From Streptomyces pactum (GTDB lineage: Bacteria; Actinomycetota; Actinomycetes; Streptomycetales; Streptomycetaceae): 64,000 bases of DNA. The position numbers were made by a program, and so were the translations under genes. Shown in pieces: positions 1-8,976 of this stretch (positions within the stretch are counted from its first letter, which is position 1; each line of letters opens with the position of its first letter). Below the pieces are notes generated by a model that saw only the letters and a list, made by a program, of their open reading frames with translations, was not told the DNA's origin and searched no databases. The stretch spans positions 7,296,001 through 7,360,000 of the forward strand of contig NZ_CP019724.1 of assembly GCF_002005225.1 (NCBI RefSeq), in the 5' to 3' direction.

Positions 1-695
1 GTGACGCCGCCGTACGAGTCGGGCCACAGGACCGGGTCGACGATGCCGTCGTCGAAGTCGTCGACCAGCTCGCTCGTAGGCGTGGCGATACGTCCGGCCA
101 GGGGGCCGGCCGTGTCCCGCGCGCGGGCGGGGCCGAGGGTGCGGTCGTCGACCACGACGTCATCGAAGTCGATGTCCGCGATGGCCGGGTTGATGATGCC
201 GAAGCGGGCGTACCGACCACCGCCGAGGACCGAGCTGGTGCGGGTGGCCCACAGGACGCCGTCGAGGCGGGCCTTGATGATGCCTGCCGTGTCGTCGTAG
301 TACATCTCGACGTAGTGCCACTGGCCGAGGGTGAGCGGCGCGGAGGCGGTGCCGGTGGTGCCACCGGACAGGGTCGGGATGAGCGTCAGGTTGGGCTGGA
401 GCTTGAGGCAGTAGAACCCGGAGACGGTGGTGGGATTGAACGACCACGCCATGATCGCGGTGGTCTGGTCGGGTGCCGTGTTCACCCGCACCCATGCGCG
501 CAGGTGCACGCGCGCCGTAGGGGTGTCCGTCGGGTAGATCTGCTTGGTGATGCTGGCCTGCACTGCGGTGGCCGTGGTGCAGGACAGTGATGCCGCGCCC
601 TGACGGGGCGTGGTCGTGTCGAAGGTGACGGTGCCGTTGGTGACGTCCCACCCGGCCGCCGACTGCGTGTCGAAGGTTTCACTCCACAGCCTCAC
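1..695 (-). CDS. Phage structural protein with LamG/concanavalin-like fold (partial, 3' end missing)
   Basis: A GTG start at 695 follows a purine-rich GGGAGAGGGGG stretch, and the frame stays open to the left edge (231 codons visible). The protein begins VRLWSETFDTQSAAGWDV and contains a GQWHYVEMYYDD segment followed by a short DGV turn. This pattern is typical of LamG-like beta-sandwich domains on phage tail or appendage proteins that bind surface glycans. It follows the 152-residue structural gene by 21 bases in the same direction. The function is inferred from the sandwich-like pattern and from position; the exact tail component is unknown. Confidence 0.7.
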   Translation of the reverse strand, partial: MRLWSETFDTQSAAGWDVTNGTVTFDTTTPRQGAASLSCTTATAVQASITKQIYPTDTPTARVHLRAWVRVNTAPDQTTAIMAWSFNPTTVSGFYCLKLQPNLTLIPTLSGGTTGTASAPLTLGQWHYVEMYYDDTAGIIKARLDGVLWATRTSSVLGGGRYARFGIINPAIADIDFDDVVVDDRTLGPARARDTAGPLAGRIATPTSELVDDFDDGIVDPVLWPDSYGGV

Positions 696-716
696 GGCAC
701 CGCCCCCTCTCCCGCG

Positions 717-1175
717 CTATGCGGCGTTCTCCGAGACGGCGATGCCGCCCGCACCCACGCTCGCGGTGATCGACGTGCCGTCTGGGGTGACCGCGAAGTC
801 ATGCACGGTCAGCGGGATCATCGCGGCGTCGGTGTTCGTACCGTCGGGGTCGAAGCAGATGACGATCTTTCCAGTCGGGTTTCCTGTCGCATCCGCCCAC
901 ACCAGCGCATCGGCCGTGAAGCTGGCCTCATTGGTGGTGTCGTCGACCGTCTTCGTGACGCCCGTGAGTGTCTTGCGCCCCATGGTCGTCTGTTCGTTGG
1001 AGGCCCCGGCGAGGAGGGCGGCCAGAGTGTCGTAGTCCTGGAGCGCGTCATCGGATTCCAGACCCGTGGCTTCCAGGACGACGGCTACGAGCGCTGCGCC
1101 ACCGGTGCCCGCCTGGGCGGTACGGGCGAACCAGAGATGTTCACCCTTCGCGATGTTGGTCACGTAATTGCCCAT
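717..1175 (-). CDS. Phage structural protein, 152 aa (decoration or tail protein candidate)
   Basis: The protein starts MGNYVTNIAKGEHLWFAR and is rich in Thr, Ala and Asp with alternating beta-strand patterns, including DFAVTPDGTSI near the C-terminus. No enzymatic motif is visible. An RBS-like GGAG lies 7-10 bases before the ATG. It sits between the capsid genes and the LamG-like gene on the same strand, which suggests a virion protein such as a head decoration, head-tail joining or major tail subunit. I cannot choose between these from sequence alone. Confidence 0.65.
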   Translation of the reverse strand: MGNYVTNIAKGEHLWFARTAQAGTGGAALVAVVLEATGLESDDALQDYDTLAALLAGASNEQTTMGRKTLTGVTKTVDDTTNEASFTADALVWADATGNPTGKIVICFDPDGTNTDAAMIPLTVHDFAVTPDGTSITASVGAGGIAVSENAA

Positions 1176-1208
1176 TGGGTGACTCCAGTCTTGATTAGAA
1201 TTAGGGGC

Positions 1209-1970
1209 ATGTCGTCAGTGACGCGGATGTGCGATCAATGTGGCAGCGAGTTCTCCCGGAAGCCCAGCGATGCGGGCAGGTACTGCTCCCGGGCCTGCTA
1301 CCAGCGGAGCAAAGTCCGCATCGTGGAGTCCGTTTGCAAGCAGTGCAATCGGACCTTCACCCACCGCCCGGCGCTCAGCCCCAAGTTCTGCTCACCTACT
1401 TGTTCAGCCGACAGCATGCGGCGGTCAGAACCCGCCAACTGCCAGCAGTGCGACAGCGAGTACCGACGTCCTCCGACTCAACGCGGCAAGTACTGTTCGC
1501 CGGAGTGCCGAGCTGCGGCGTCAAGGAAGACGGACCGCGCGCACCGTCGAAATCTGCGTGTGCCCGGGCACCCGCTCGCCTTGAAGTCGGGCCTTGTTCA
1601 TGAGCAGCGCGTCATCCTGTACGAGAGGATCGGCCCCGGCTCACATCCGTGTTTCCACTGCGGAGAGAGCGTCACCTGGACGCCAGGCAACCGGACGCGG
1701 CCCGGCTCCCTCATCGCTGAACACCGCGACCGGGACCCCGAGAACCAGTCTCCTGAAAATCTGGTGCCGTCCTGCCAGCGTTGCAACAACCTGAACTCGG
1801 ACCGCCCAGTCGCGGTGGGTGAGACGTTCCGGCTCCGGAAGAACGGCACCAAGTTGCGCGGCGAGCGACGGAGCTGCGAGCGATGCGGCCAGTCGTTCGT
1901 CACCTGGGGCGCTCAGAAGCCTGGGCGTGGCCGCTTCTGCTCGCTCTCCTGCGCCCGCCGCAAATCGTGA
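1209..1970 (+). CDS. HNH endonuclease with flanking zinc fingers
   Basis: The ATG at 1209 follows AGGGGC; upstream in-frame codons overlap the divergent gene and are not needed. The 253-residue protein has three N-terminal CxxC...CxxxC zinc-finger-like repeats (first pair C8/C11). An HNH-like core follows, with CFHC, the AEHRDRDPE segment and SCQRCNN, and a fourth Cys repeat ends the protein. HNH proteins of this type act as homing endonucleases or packaging nickases. It lies antisense to the surrounding virion operon, between two structural genes, which fits a selfish homing gene. DNA specificity cannot be read. Confidence 0.8.
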   Translation: MSSVTRMCDQCGSEFSRKPSDAGRYCSRACYQRSKVRIVESVCKQCNRTFTHRPALSPKFCSPTCSADSMRRSEPANCQQCDSEYRRPPTQRGKYCSPECRAAASRKTDRAHRRNLRVPGHPLALKSGLVHEQRVILYERIGPGSHPCFHCGESVTWTPGNRTRPGSLIAEHRDRDPENQSPENLVPSCQRCNNLNSDRPVAVGETFRLRKNGTKLRGERRSCERCGQSFVTWGAQKPGRGRFCSLSCARRKS

Positions 1971-1972
1971 GG

Positions 1973-2003
1973 CGAGAGGGAGGCCACAGTGGACCTCCCT
2001 CGC
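1973..2003. terminator. Bidirectional hairpin between convergent genes
   Basis: GAGGGAGG at 1976-1983 pairs with CCTCCCTC at 1994-2001. The hairpin sits between the HNH stop (1970) and the stop of the opposing 126-residue gene (2018), so it can end both transcripts. Confidence 0.6.
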
Positions 2004-2017
2004 TCGCGACGAACCGA

Positions 2018-2398
2018 TCAGGTGACCGGGTTCTCCCCGTACTTCGCGATGAGCACGGCCTTGGTCAGGGACGGGATCTCGGCCCGCTCCTCGTCCGAGA
2101 CGGCACGCTTCTGCGCGTACTCCACCCACGTCTCCTTGGACGCGGAGCGGTCCGGCGGGTCCCCGGCGTCCTCCTGCTGCTCGCGGTGCTCCTCCTCGGC
2201 TGCCGCGCGCGGTCCCTCGGTGGAGGTGAGCGCGACGCCCGGGGAGGTCTGCGGCCGCTGGAGGACGCTGTCCGGGGTGGGCGCCTCCGGGGTCTCGTCG
2301 GCGTCCAGGCGCTCCCAGTTGGGGAGCATGTCGAGGCGGGTGTCCGCGTGCTCGCGCTCGACGACGTCACCCGTGTTGGTGTTGTGGTAGCGGATCAT
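2018..2398 (-). CDS. Phage head-tail connector candidate, 126 aa
   Basis: The protein begins MIRYHNTNTGDVVEREHADTR. It has a disordered Glu/Pro-rich middle and a C-terminal segment ending in LIAKYGENPVT. The start codon overlaps the coat-protein stop as ATGA, so translation is probably coupled. Small acidic proteins directly after the coat gene in siphophages are often head-tail connectors or completion proteins, but no diagnostic motif is seen. Two polar, repeat-free halves suggest a largely alpha-helical C-terminal domain. Confidence 0.6.
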   Translation of the reverse strand: MIRYHNTNTGDVVEREHADTRLDMLPNWERLDADETPEAPTPDSVLQRPQTSPGVALTSTEGPRAAAEEEHREQQEDAGDPPDRSASKETWVEYAQKRAVSDEERAEIPSLTKAVLIAKYGENPVT

Positions 2399-3345
2399 AC
2401 GGCAGCAGCCCCCTGGATGAGCACGGCACGGTTGGCGTCGAGGGTCTTCGTCCCGTACAGGCAGTCCACCGAGACGACGGTCTGCTTGTACTTGATGTCG
2501 TAGTCGTAGACCACGCGCAGCGCGAACCCCTTGTAGTTCATGATCGTGGCGTCCTGCGCGCCCGGAGGAACCTCCAGCGTGCGGGTCACCAGCGCGAACG
2601 CCGTCTTGTGGAACGCGACGTCGACCTCGGTGGTCGGCTGGCCCGTTGTCGGGGTCTCGGCCGGGCCCGCGATGTTCTGCGTCATGTACGGGTTGAACCC
2701 GGACGCGCGCGCGCCGAACTGGGCCTCGGTCAGACCGACCGTGGAACCGCGCTCGTTGGCCGCGCGCCAGATCTTCTCCGCGACCCACCGGGCCTTCGTG
2801 CGCGGGCCGACGACGACGTTACGGTCCGACGCCGGAACGTTCTTCGTGTCCAGGACCGCGCCGGCCTCGATGAGGACACGCGAGTCGGACCACGGGTACT
2901 TGCCGTTCGCGTAGTTGTGGTCTTCGCCGAGCGGGTCCTCGGCGACCGCGCCGACGGTCTGCGTGACGTCGTCGCGCAGGGCCAGGAGGTCGCGGTCGAT
3001 CTTCTGGGCGATGGCTTCCATGGCCGGGTCGAGGAGCTGCTCGCCGAAGTCGTTGATCTCCAGGTTGAGCTGCTCGGTCGTCACGGTGAAGCTGACGTCA
3101 GGCAGGTGGTTGAGGACCACCGGGAAGCCGGACTCGGTGGCGTTCTGCGGCACGATGCCGGTCGCCCGACTGAACTCGTTGGCGACGAACGTTGCGGGCT
3201 TGCGCACCGTGATGGTGTCGCCCTGCCGTCCGGCGAAGTCCGACTCGTAGTCGCGGTAGACGAGCTGCGCCATGTGCGTGGACTCGTACAGCGTGGCGAG
3301 TGCCCTCGTGGCGATCAGGTCAGGGGTCAGGAACGTGTTGGCCAC
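2395..3345 (-). CDS. Major capsid (coat) protein, P22-like family
   Basis: The 316-residue protein starts at a GTG with AGGAGG five bases upstream. It reads MANTFLTPDLIATRALATL, and carries the early motif GDTITVRKP, then residues resembling the P22 gp5-type coat family. Late segments include MNYKGFALRVVYDYD and a C-terminal VSVDCLYG. This family self-assembles with a scaffold into the icosahedral head with the HK97 fold. It directly follows the scaffold gene in the operon and is followed by a connector candidate, the usual order. The family call rests on recognisable pattern and position, with no alignment. Confidence 0.85.
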   Translation of the reverse strand: MANTFLTPDLIATRALATLYESTHMAQLVYRDYESDFAGRQGDTITVRKPATFVANEFSRATGIVPQNATESGFPVVLNHLPDVSFTVTTEQLNLEINDFGEQLLDPAMEAIAQKIDRDLLALRDDVTQTVGAVAEDPLGEDHNYANGKYPWSDSRVLIEAGAVLDTKNVPASDRNVVVGPRTKARWVAEKIWRAANERGSTVGLTEAQFGARASGFNPYMTQNIAGPAETPTTGQPTTEVDVAFHKTAFALVTRTLEVPPGAQDATIMNYKGFALRVVYDYDIKYKQTVVSVDCLYGTKTLDANRAVLIQGAAAV

Positions 3346-3370
3346 AAGGGCCTCCTATCCGTGGGGAGGC

Positions 3371-4156
3371 TCAGCCCTGGCGTGCCTTGCGGCGGGCTTC
3401 GCGCTGGGCCTCGATGCTGTTGCCGTTCTTGGGCTTCTCCGAACTTCCGGAGAAGTCGCCGGATGTGCGCGCGGGCGCCTGGCTCGCGGCCTTGAGCTTG
3501 GGGTTGTCCGCGACCGCGGCCTTGATGGCGGCAGACACGGCCTTGTCGAACCCTTCACTGGACGGGTCGAGGTCGGCGATCGACTTCAGGAAGGACCTGC
3601 TGTCGGTGAGCGCCGACGCGTCCGCGCCGTGCTTCCCGGCCCCGCGGAACACGGCCAGCTCGATCGCGGTCTCGCGGTGCGCCTTCTGCGTCCGCTCGAT
3701 CTCGGCGGTGAGCTTCGCCGGGTCCGGGGCCTCGTCCTTGTCGTCCTTGACCAGGCCGAGCGCCTTGCCCATCTCCTGGACGAGCTGCGCCTTGGCCTCC
3801 TCGGCCGCCTGCTTCTTGGCCCCGGTGCGGGCCTTGGCCGCCTCAGAGTTGGCCTGCCGCAGCTCCTTGCGGAGCCGCTCCAGCTCGGCCGCCGGGTCCT
3901 CGGTCTTCTTGGCGGGTGCCTTCGGCTTGGGCTTGTCGCCCTTGGCCGCGTCGTCGTCCTGGTCGTCGTCGCCGGTCCCGCCAGCGTCGTCGTCCTGGTC
4001 GTCGTCCGTGCTCGTGTCGTCACCGTTGTCGCCGCTGTCGGATCCGGAGTCGTCTCCGTCCCCGCCGTCGGCGTACAGGTACGGCGCGAAAGGGCCGTGG
4101 CCGTAGGGGTGTGCCCAGCCAGCACCGGCCAGCCTGGGAAGGGTTCGCTTCTGCAT
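3371..4156 (-). CDS. Capsid scaffolding protein
   Basis: The 261-residue protein has an extremely acidic Asp/Gly stretch at about residues 30-70. A Lys/Pro linker follows, then a long coiled-coil-like segment (about 85-165) rich in Glu, Lys and Ala, and a basic C-terminus ending in RREARRKARQG-like residues. This layout and the position directly before the coat gene match scaffolding proteins, which guide procapsid assembly through a basic C-terminal tail and then leave the head. No protease domain is visible. Confidence 0.85.
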   Translation of the reverse strand: MQKRTLPRLAGAGWAHPYGHGPFAPYLYADGGDGDDSGSDSGDNGDDTSTDDDQDDDAGGTGDDDQDDDAAKGDKPKPKAPAKKTEDPAAELERLRKELRQANSEAAKARTGAKKQAAEEAKAQLVQEMGKALGLVKDDKDEAPDPAKLTAEIERTQKAHRETAIELAVFRGAGKHGADASALTDSRSFLKSIADLDPSSEGFDKAVSAAIKAAVADNPKLKAASQAPARTSGDFSGSSEKPKNGNSIEAQREARRKARQG

Positions 4157-4255
4157 GCGTGCACTCCTGGTGCGCGTCGGGATAGTTCGGCCCCGCGCCT
4201 GGCGGGGGTTGTGCGATCCGGCCCACGCCTGGCGGGCGGAAGACTGTGGGCCCGG

Positions 4256-5371
4256 TCAGCGGGCCGTGGTGAGCTGCTCGCGGTGCGACTTGCGGGGCAG
4301 CCCGGTCTCAGCGATCAGTTCACGGATGCGGGCCTGATACGCACGGACGCTCGCGTTCGCCTTGCGGCGTGCCTGCTCGTCCATCGCTGCCTCGGCGCGC
4401 CGCTTCCACCGCCGGACCTGCCGCTCCAGATACCGTTGGTGCTGGCTATCCTCGTAGGTGCCCCGTGACGGCTGCGGCTTCGGTACCCGGGAGACGCCCG
4501 GGAGGAAGGCGGAGACCGTGTGTCGGCAGTTCGGATGCATCAGCCGAGCAGCCCGCGCTTCCGGCAGCGAACCAGCCACCCTGACGGTGACCATCTCGCC
4601 GTCCTCGGTCGCGTGCTGCACCTGGATCTCGCGTGCACCGGGCTGGCCGGTGCGGGTGAGGATCTTCCGCTCCCACGGCCTGCACAGCTCGCACTTCTCC
4701 GGCGCCTGCGACACGATCACCAGCTCCACACCGGCCGCGCCGAGCCGATCCGTGTGCGCCTCCACGGCGGCCCGGCCGAGTGCGGACCGCATTGCCATCT
4801 CGGCGTACGACCGCATGTCCCACGAGCGGCCACGCGCGTCCACGAATCCGGTAACGCCACGATCGGCGAACCGATCGAGGGCGGCCTGTGCGGCCTGCCT
4901 ACGGGTCTGCGCGCCAAGAGCGGGGGCTGCGGCTGCGGCTGAGATGACGTCGCGGTAGGCGTCCATCGACACCCGCAGGATACGGAGGTAGACGGGCCCG
5001 GTCTCGTCGATGACCGCGCGCGCGAGGCGATCCACCACCGGGGCAGTTGGTACGGCTGCCGCAGCAGCCGCAGCCTGACCGACGCCGAGTGCCCCCAGCT
5101 CGGCGACGGCCGCCTGCTGCCCGCGGTCGTACGCCTCGGCGAGCGCCTGGTGGATCGCCCCGTTCGCGTCGAGCTGCAGGGCGGCGATCACCTCGTCGAT
5201 CGCCGACTGGAGGTTGCCGACGGCCGCGAGCTTCATCTGCGCCCACACTGGGGAGTTGATGCCCTCGGCGAGGGCCCGCCGGATCTTCTCGATGAGTACG
5301 CCCTCGGCGGCCTCGTACAGGTCAGCGACGGCAGCCGCGAGGTCTTCGGCCATGGCTGGGGATACGGGCAT
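4256..5371 (-). CDS. Minor capsid / head morphogenesis protein (Phage_min_cap2-like)
   Basis: This 371-residue helical protein has a diagnostic block around residues 225-285: VSQAPEKCELCRPWERKIL, then an intervening strand region, and HPNCRHTVSAFLPG. The CxxC plus HPNCRH arrangement is characteristic of phage minor capsid proteins encoded after the portal, which probably form an internal or portal-associated head component. The N-terminal half is alpha-helical and Ala-rich. It lies 16 bases after the portal stop and 99 bases before the scaffold gene. The biochemical role of the family is poorly defined. Confidence 0.85.
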   Translation of the reverse strand: MPVSPAMAEDLAAAVADLYEAAEGVLIEKIRRALAEGINSPVWAQMKLAAVGNLQSAIDEVIAALQLDANGAIHQALAEAYDRGQQAAVAELGALGVGQAAAAAAAVPTAPVVDRLARAVIDETGPVYLRILRVSMDAYRDVISAAAAAPALGAQTRRQAAQAALDRFADRGVTGFVDARGRSWDMRSYAEMAMRSALGRAAVEAHTDRLGAAGVELVIVSQAPEKCELCRPWERKILTRTGQPGAREIQVQHATEDGEMVTVRVAGSLPEARAARLMHPNCRHTVSAFLPGVSRVPKPQPSRGTYEDSQHQRYLERQVRRWKRRAEAAMDEQARRKANASVRAYQARIRELIAETGLPRKSHREQLTTAR

Positions 5372-5387
5372 GACCGATCACCACCTT

Positions 5388-6905
5388 CTACGGGATGTCC
5401 CCGGCCTGCATCGGGTCCGGGACCGCCGTGCCCGCCTCGACCTGAATCCGCCGCACTTCTCCGGTCACCTGGTCGTCGTCCCACTCCGGGTGGGCCATCC
5501 GCACCAACGTGTCCGTGCTCGCCGCCTGCGCCCGCCGCAGAACGTCCGCCGTGTTCGCCAGCGACAGCGGATCCTCCTGCACCGAGTCCTCGAACTCGAC
5601 CGTCGGCCGCTGCGGCGTGATGCCCCCGCCGAACGCGTACTGGTCGACGGCCAGAAGCGCCTCCACCAGATGCGCCAGCGCAGGCCGCCAGCGCAGCACC
5701 TTCTTCCCGCGGGTCGTCATCGACCGCCGCTCCCGCGCGGTGACCTCCGTCGCGGTGACAGCGACGTCACCACCGATCCCGAACGTCTGCCCGCTGTACC
5801 CGGCGGAACGGAGGATCTGGTTGACGAGGTCTTCCGCCGTGTCGTGATGCTCCTGCACGCGGATCGCGAACTGGGCGACCGTGAGTTGCATACCGCCACT
5901 GGCTCCACGGTCGAGCATTCCGACCCCGGCGAACGCCTCCTGATCCGGGTTCCAGCTCGCGCCGCGCCCCGGTCCGGTGGACTGGAGGTACGTCTCGGGG
6001 ACGACGATGCGGCCCTTGCCGAGGCGGATGTCCCGCATCCACGACGAGTAGGTCTCGTCCAGGGCGTCCATGAGCGGCTCGACGCCGTCCAGGTCCGAGC
6101 GGCCCCAGTCCTTCAGCTTCTGGTGGCAGCGCCACCGGCGGCTGTTCTGGTTGGGGATGTACACCACGTCGAGGCCGGCGTACCCGGTCTCGACCGCGCC
6201 CTCGTCGTTCACCACCGTGGCGAACCCGGCGGTTGCGTCCGAGTCCTCCAGCGGGACAGGCCGGCCGAGCTTGTCCTTCGTCCCCTGATAGAGGCCGTGC
6301 AGGATGACGCCCGGCTCGTGCCGCTGAAGGGATCGCCAGACCTGGCCGTCTTCTTCCCTGACCACTTTCCAGAAGGTGACCGCGGAGAGGCGGCCCCACG
6401 TGAATTCCGGCAGCGCCCTGTCGGCGTGCTCCGCAGTGACCCAGGCCCGGTCGGCGACGTCCTTGTCGTACACCGGCCGCAGGTAGATCCCGCCGAGCGC
6501 GGCCCCGACCTCTGCCGCGGTCTGCAGGGTAGCGAGGAGGCCGTCGTCGGCGAGGACGTCGAGGCGGGTTTGGGTCGTGTCGTCGTCGACGGTGAACCGC
6601 GGCGGCTCGGAGAACAGGAGGTCGGCGCTGCCGCCGCAGAGGTCGCCGGCGATCGGCACGTGCATCTTCGTGCGCCGCTCGCCCGGGGCGGTCGGTGTAC
6701 CCCACCACCAGCGGGCCATCCGGCCGACGACTCCGCCGGCGTACTGGAGTCGCTTGGGGTCGGGGCCGCCGCCGGTGCTGCCGCCGTAGAGGGACTCCAG
6801 CCGGTCGGGGTCGCCGGACCACCATGTGTCCCAGGTGTGCATGGCGTCGAGGGCGGGGCCGAGGTACGGGGGCGGCCAGGCGGTGTCACCCGTGGGCAGC
6901 GGCAT
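5388..6905 (-). CDS. Portal protein (SPP1 gp6-like)
   Basis: The 505-residue protein is the right length for a portal, the dodecameric vertex ring through which DNA is packaged. It follows TerL and one small gene, and precedes the minor capsid gene. Recognisable segments include NQNSRRWRCHQKLKDWG, a DLDGVEPLMDALDETYSSW region and a C-terminal WDDDQVTGEVRRI block. No unrelated domain is fused. The start overlaps the upstream 68-residue gene by 20 bases. The call combines family-like pattern with gene order. Confidence 0.85.
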   Translation of the reverse strand: MPLPTGDTAWPPPYLGPALDAMHTWDTWWSGDPDRLESLYGGSTGGGPDPKRLQYAGGVVGRMARWWWGTPTAPGERRTKMHVPIAGDLCGGSADLLFSEPPRFTVDDDTTQTRLDVLADDGLLATLQTAAEVGAALGGIYLRPVYDKDVADRAWVTAEHADRALPEFTWGRLSAVTFWKVVREEDGQVWRSLQRHEPGVILHGLYQGTKDKLGRPVPLEDSDATAGFATVVNDEGAVETGYAGLDVVYIPNQNSRRWRCHQKLKDWGRSDLDGVEPLMDALDETYSSWMRDIRLGKGRIVVPETYLQSTGPGRGASWNPDQEAFAGVGMLDRGASGGMQLTVAQFAIRVQEHHDTAEDLVNQILRSAGYSGQTFGIGGDVAVTATEVTARERRSMTTRGKKVLRWRPALAHLVEALLAVDQYAFGGGITPQRPTVEFEDSVQEDPLSLANTADVLRRAQAASTDTLVRMAHPEWDDDQVTGEVRRIQVEAGTAVPDPMQAGDIP

Positions 6906-7092
6906 CCGGCACCTCCCCCTCGTCGTTGCCCGTCGGGCGTTCGATCTCGTTGGCCGCTACACGGAGGGCAGCGGCGAGGTTCGTGGTGAAGCTGTCCGGC
7001 CCGTCGGAGAGATCGAAGGTCAGCGTCCCGACCTCGTACGGCGGCAGGTCACCCATCTGGAGACGGACAGGCATCTTGACCTCTGCGGCCAT
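6886..7092 (-). CDS. Small phage protein, 68 aa, between terminase and portal
   Basis: The start ATG at 7092 overlaps the TerL stop as TGATG; a longer in-frame extension would run inside TerL and is unnecessary. The product begins MAAEVKMPVRLQMGDLPPYE and has a short beta-rich N-terminus followed by a helix ending ANEIERP. Its 3' end overlaps the portal start. Tight coupling on both sides suggests it is made with the packaging proteins. Function unknown. Confidence 0.6.
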   Translation of the reverse strand: MAAEVKMPVRLQMGDLPPYEVGTLTFDLSDGPDSFTTNLAAALRVAANEIERPTGNDEGEVPDAAAHG

Positions 7093-8363
7093 CAGGCAGC
7101 CACCTCCAGTCGCGTAGGTAGGTAAGGCCGCCACAGGGCCTCGGTCGTACGGACGCCGTAGCGCAAGGCGTCACAGCTGTGGTCGTTCTCCTTGATGGGC
7201 TTGTCCTCGCCCTTCTCAGCCGCCTTGTCGTCCCAGGAGTAACCCGGGAGTTCGTCGATCAGCCCCTGCGCGGACTCGTGCACCAGCAGGTCGCCGGTCG
7301 AGAACAGCGACGACACCGTGCGGATCCCGTCCAGCACGGTGTTGTCCGCAGCCGTCACACCAGACACCCCATCGCGGTGCAGCTGCTCGATGTACGAGGC
7401 CGCCGACGGGTCCACGATGGTCCACTCCGGGGCGACGCCCACGACGTTGGTCTCCGGCTGCGGCACCCGGGCCAGCCACGCCCGGCGCGCCTTCGAGTAC
7501 TCGCTGTCGGTCATCTGCCGGCGGGACGTACGTGAGTCGTGCCGGTACTCGTTGACGACGTACAGCTTCCGGTCCGTGCCGACACCGATCACGAGGTCGG
7601 CGTACGGGTTGGTCGTGCCGTAGTCGATTGCGTCGCACAGCCAGCGGTCGATCCGGGGCAGCGTCCGGACGACGTGCCGCTCGGTGTCGAACATCTCGTA
7701 GATTGCGCCCTCGCTCTGGACCCAGTGACCGGAGATGAAGCGCCGGTACCAGAGGCCCACGTACTCGGCTTTCAGCGAGGCGACGTACGCGGGGTCGAGG
7801 GCCGGGTTGTCGTCGAGGGTGAAGTGCCACTCGCGGAGATCGAGCTGCCCAGCGCGGTCGAGGAAGTCCTTCTTCAGCCAGTGTCCGGGGTTGTCGGGGT
7901 TGGTCGTGGCCAGCAGCCGCGCGCCCGGCACTGAGAGGCGGCCGAGGAGCTGGTTCCAGAAGCCGCGCGGGATCAGCGTGGCCTCATCTACCAGCGCCAG
8001 GCACGCGGTCAGTCCTCGAAGGCGGCCCTCCGCGCGGGAGTCCGCCGCACCGATCAAGTGGATCGTGCGACCGAGGACCGTTGCCGTGGTGGCTCCGCGG
8101 GTGTGGACGACGAGCTTTGCAACGGACCCGAATAGCGCTTCGTCCTGAAGCGGCTCCAAGACGTTCCGTTCGATCGTCTGCAAGGACCGGCCCACGATGA
8201 CGATCAGCCCGGACGTCGGTGCCGCGGCCACGGCGATGAGAAACGCGACCAGCGAGGCGATCGTCTTCCCTGACCGGATGGCCCCGTGCCAGACGCAGAT
8301 ACGGGCCGTGGCCTCGGCGATCGAGCGGATCTGCTTTCGGGACAGGGGCAGCGAGTCGAGCAT
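7092..8363 (-). CDS. Terminase large subunit (PBSX-type)
   Basis: The 423-residue protein is the ATPase/nuclease motor that packages phage DNA. Walker A is GAIRSGKT at residues 27-34. Walker B is LALVDEA near residue 128, followed by TTNPDNPGHWLK, the coupling motif region. A nuclease-type DYGTTNPYADLVIG block lies in the second half, with conserved acidic residues towards the C-terminus (NDHSCDALRYG). The start overlaps the small-subunit stop as TGATG. Length and motif order match PBSX/Terminase_3 family members. Confidence 0.93.
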   Translation of the reverse strand: MLDSLPLSRKQIRSIAEATARICVWHGAIRSGKTIASLVAFLIAVAAAPTSGLIVIVGRSLQTIERNVLEPLQDEALFGSVAKLVVHTRGATTATVLGRTIHLIGAADSRAEGRLRGLTACLALVDEATLIPRGFWNQLLGRLSVPGARLLATTNPDNPGHWLKKDFLDRAGQLDLREWHFTLDDNPALDPAYVASLKAEYVGLWYRRFISGHWVQSEGAIYEMFDTERHVVRTLPRIDRWLCDAIDYGTTNPYADLVIGVGTDRKLYVVNEYRHDSRTSRRQMTDSEYSKARRAWLARVPQPETNVVGVAPEWTIVDPSAASYIEQLHRDGVSGVTAADNTVLDGIRTVSSLFSTGDLLVHESAQGLIDELPGYSWDDKAAEKGEDKPIKENDHSCDALRYGVRTTEALWRPYLPTRLEVAA

Positions 8364-8905
8364 CAGCCCTCCTCGCTGTCGTCCCCTCCGCCGTCGAGGC
8401 CGGCCAGCTTGTTGAGGCCCTCGGCGAGGGAGCCGAGCATCGAGCGGGCGGCTTCCACTCCGGGGTCGCCGTCAAGCTGTTCGAGCTTGACGGCCTGGTT
8501 CATGTATTGCGTGATCGCCCCAGAGAGGGCTTTCTCCTCTTGGCCCGGTACGTGGTCGAGGCTTTCGGTCTCGATGCCGTTGACGGTGCTGGTGGTGAAT
8601 TTGAAGCGGCCGTCGTCGGCGCCTTCGAGTTGGTCGAGGAGGCGTTCGGTGCGCGCGTACAGGCGCTGCACGATGGCAGCGCGGCGGGCCTTGGCGTCGG
8701 TGACCTTGGCTTGGGTGGCGACGGCGGTCATGGTGCGGTCGAAGGTGAGGCCGAGGCGTTCGGCGTGGACGCTGACGCCGCGAAGGCTGCGGCCCATCTC
8801 GCGGGCGATGGCGTTCCGGCCGAGGCCCTCGGTGTGGAGCCGCTTGAGTTCTTCGATCTCCTCGTCGTTGAACGGGATCGGGGCTGAGCCCTTGGACGTG
8901 GCCAC
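8363..8905 (-). CDS. Terminase small subunit candidate
   Basis: A GTG start at 8905 has GGAGGAGG five bases upstream. The 180-residue product begins VATSKGSAPIPFNDEEIEE and carries a helix-turn-helix-like segment (LHTEGLGRNAIAREMGRS) followed by RGVSVHAERLG, as in homeodomain-like DNA-binding terminase small subunits. The rest is helical and acidic. It is directly upstream of and overlaps TerL. The role would be recognition of the packaging site and stimulation of TerL; this is inferred from the HTH and position. Confidence 0.8.
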   Translation of the reverse strand: MATSKGSAPIPFNDEEIEELKRLHTEGLGRNAIAREMGRSLRGVSVHAERLGLTFDRTMTAVATQAKVTDAKARRAAIVQRLYARTERLLDQLEGADDGRFKFTTSTVNGIETESLDHVPGQEEKALSGAITQYMNQAVKLEQLDGDPGVEAARSMLGSLAEGLNKLAGLDGGGDDSEEG

Positions 8906-8976
8906 GGTCACCTCCTCCAGGCGTGCGAAGGCCCGACCGCGGGACGGTGCGGCCGGGCCAGTCAGTGGATGTGGGA

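Noticed and set aside
4191..4207. Short CCCCGC/GCGGGG hairpin upstream of the scaffold gene
   Set aside because: Six base pairs in very GC-rich sequence is close to background, so it was not listed as a feature.
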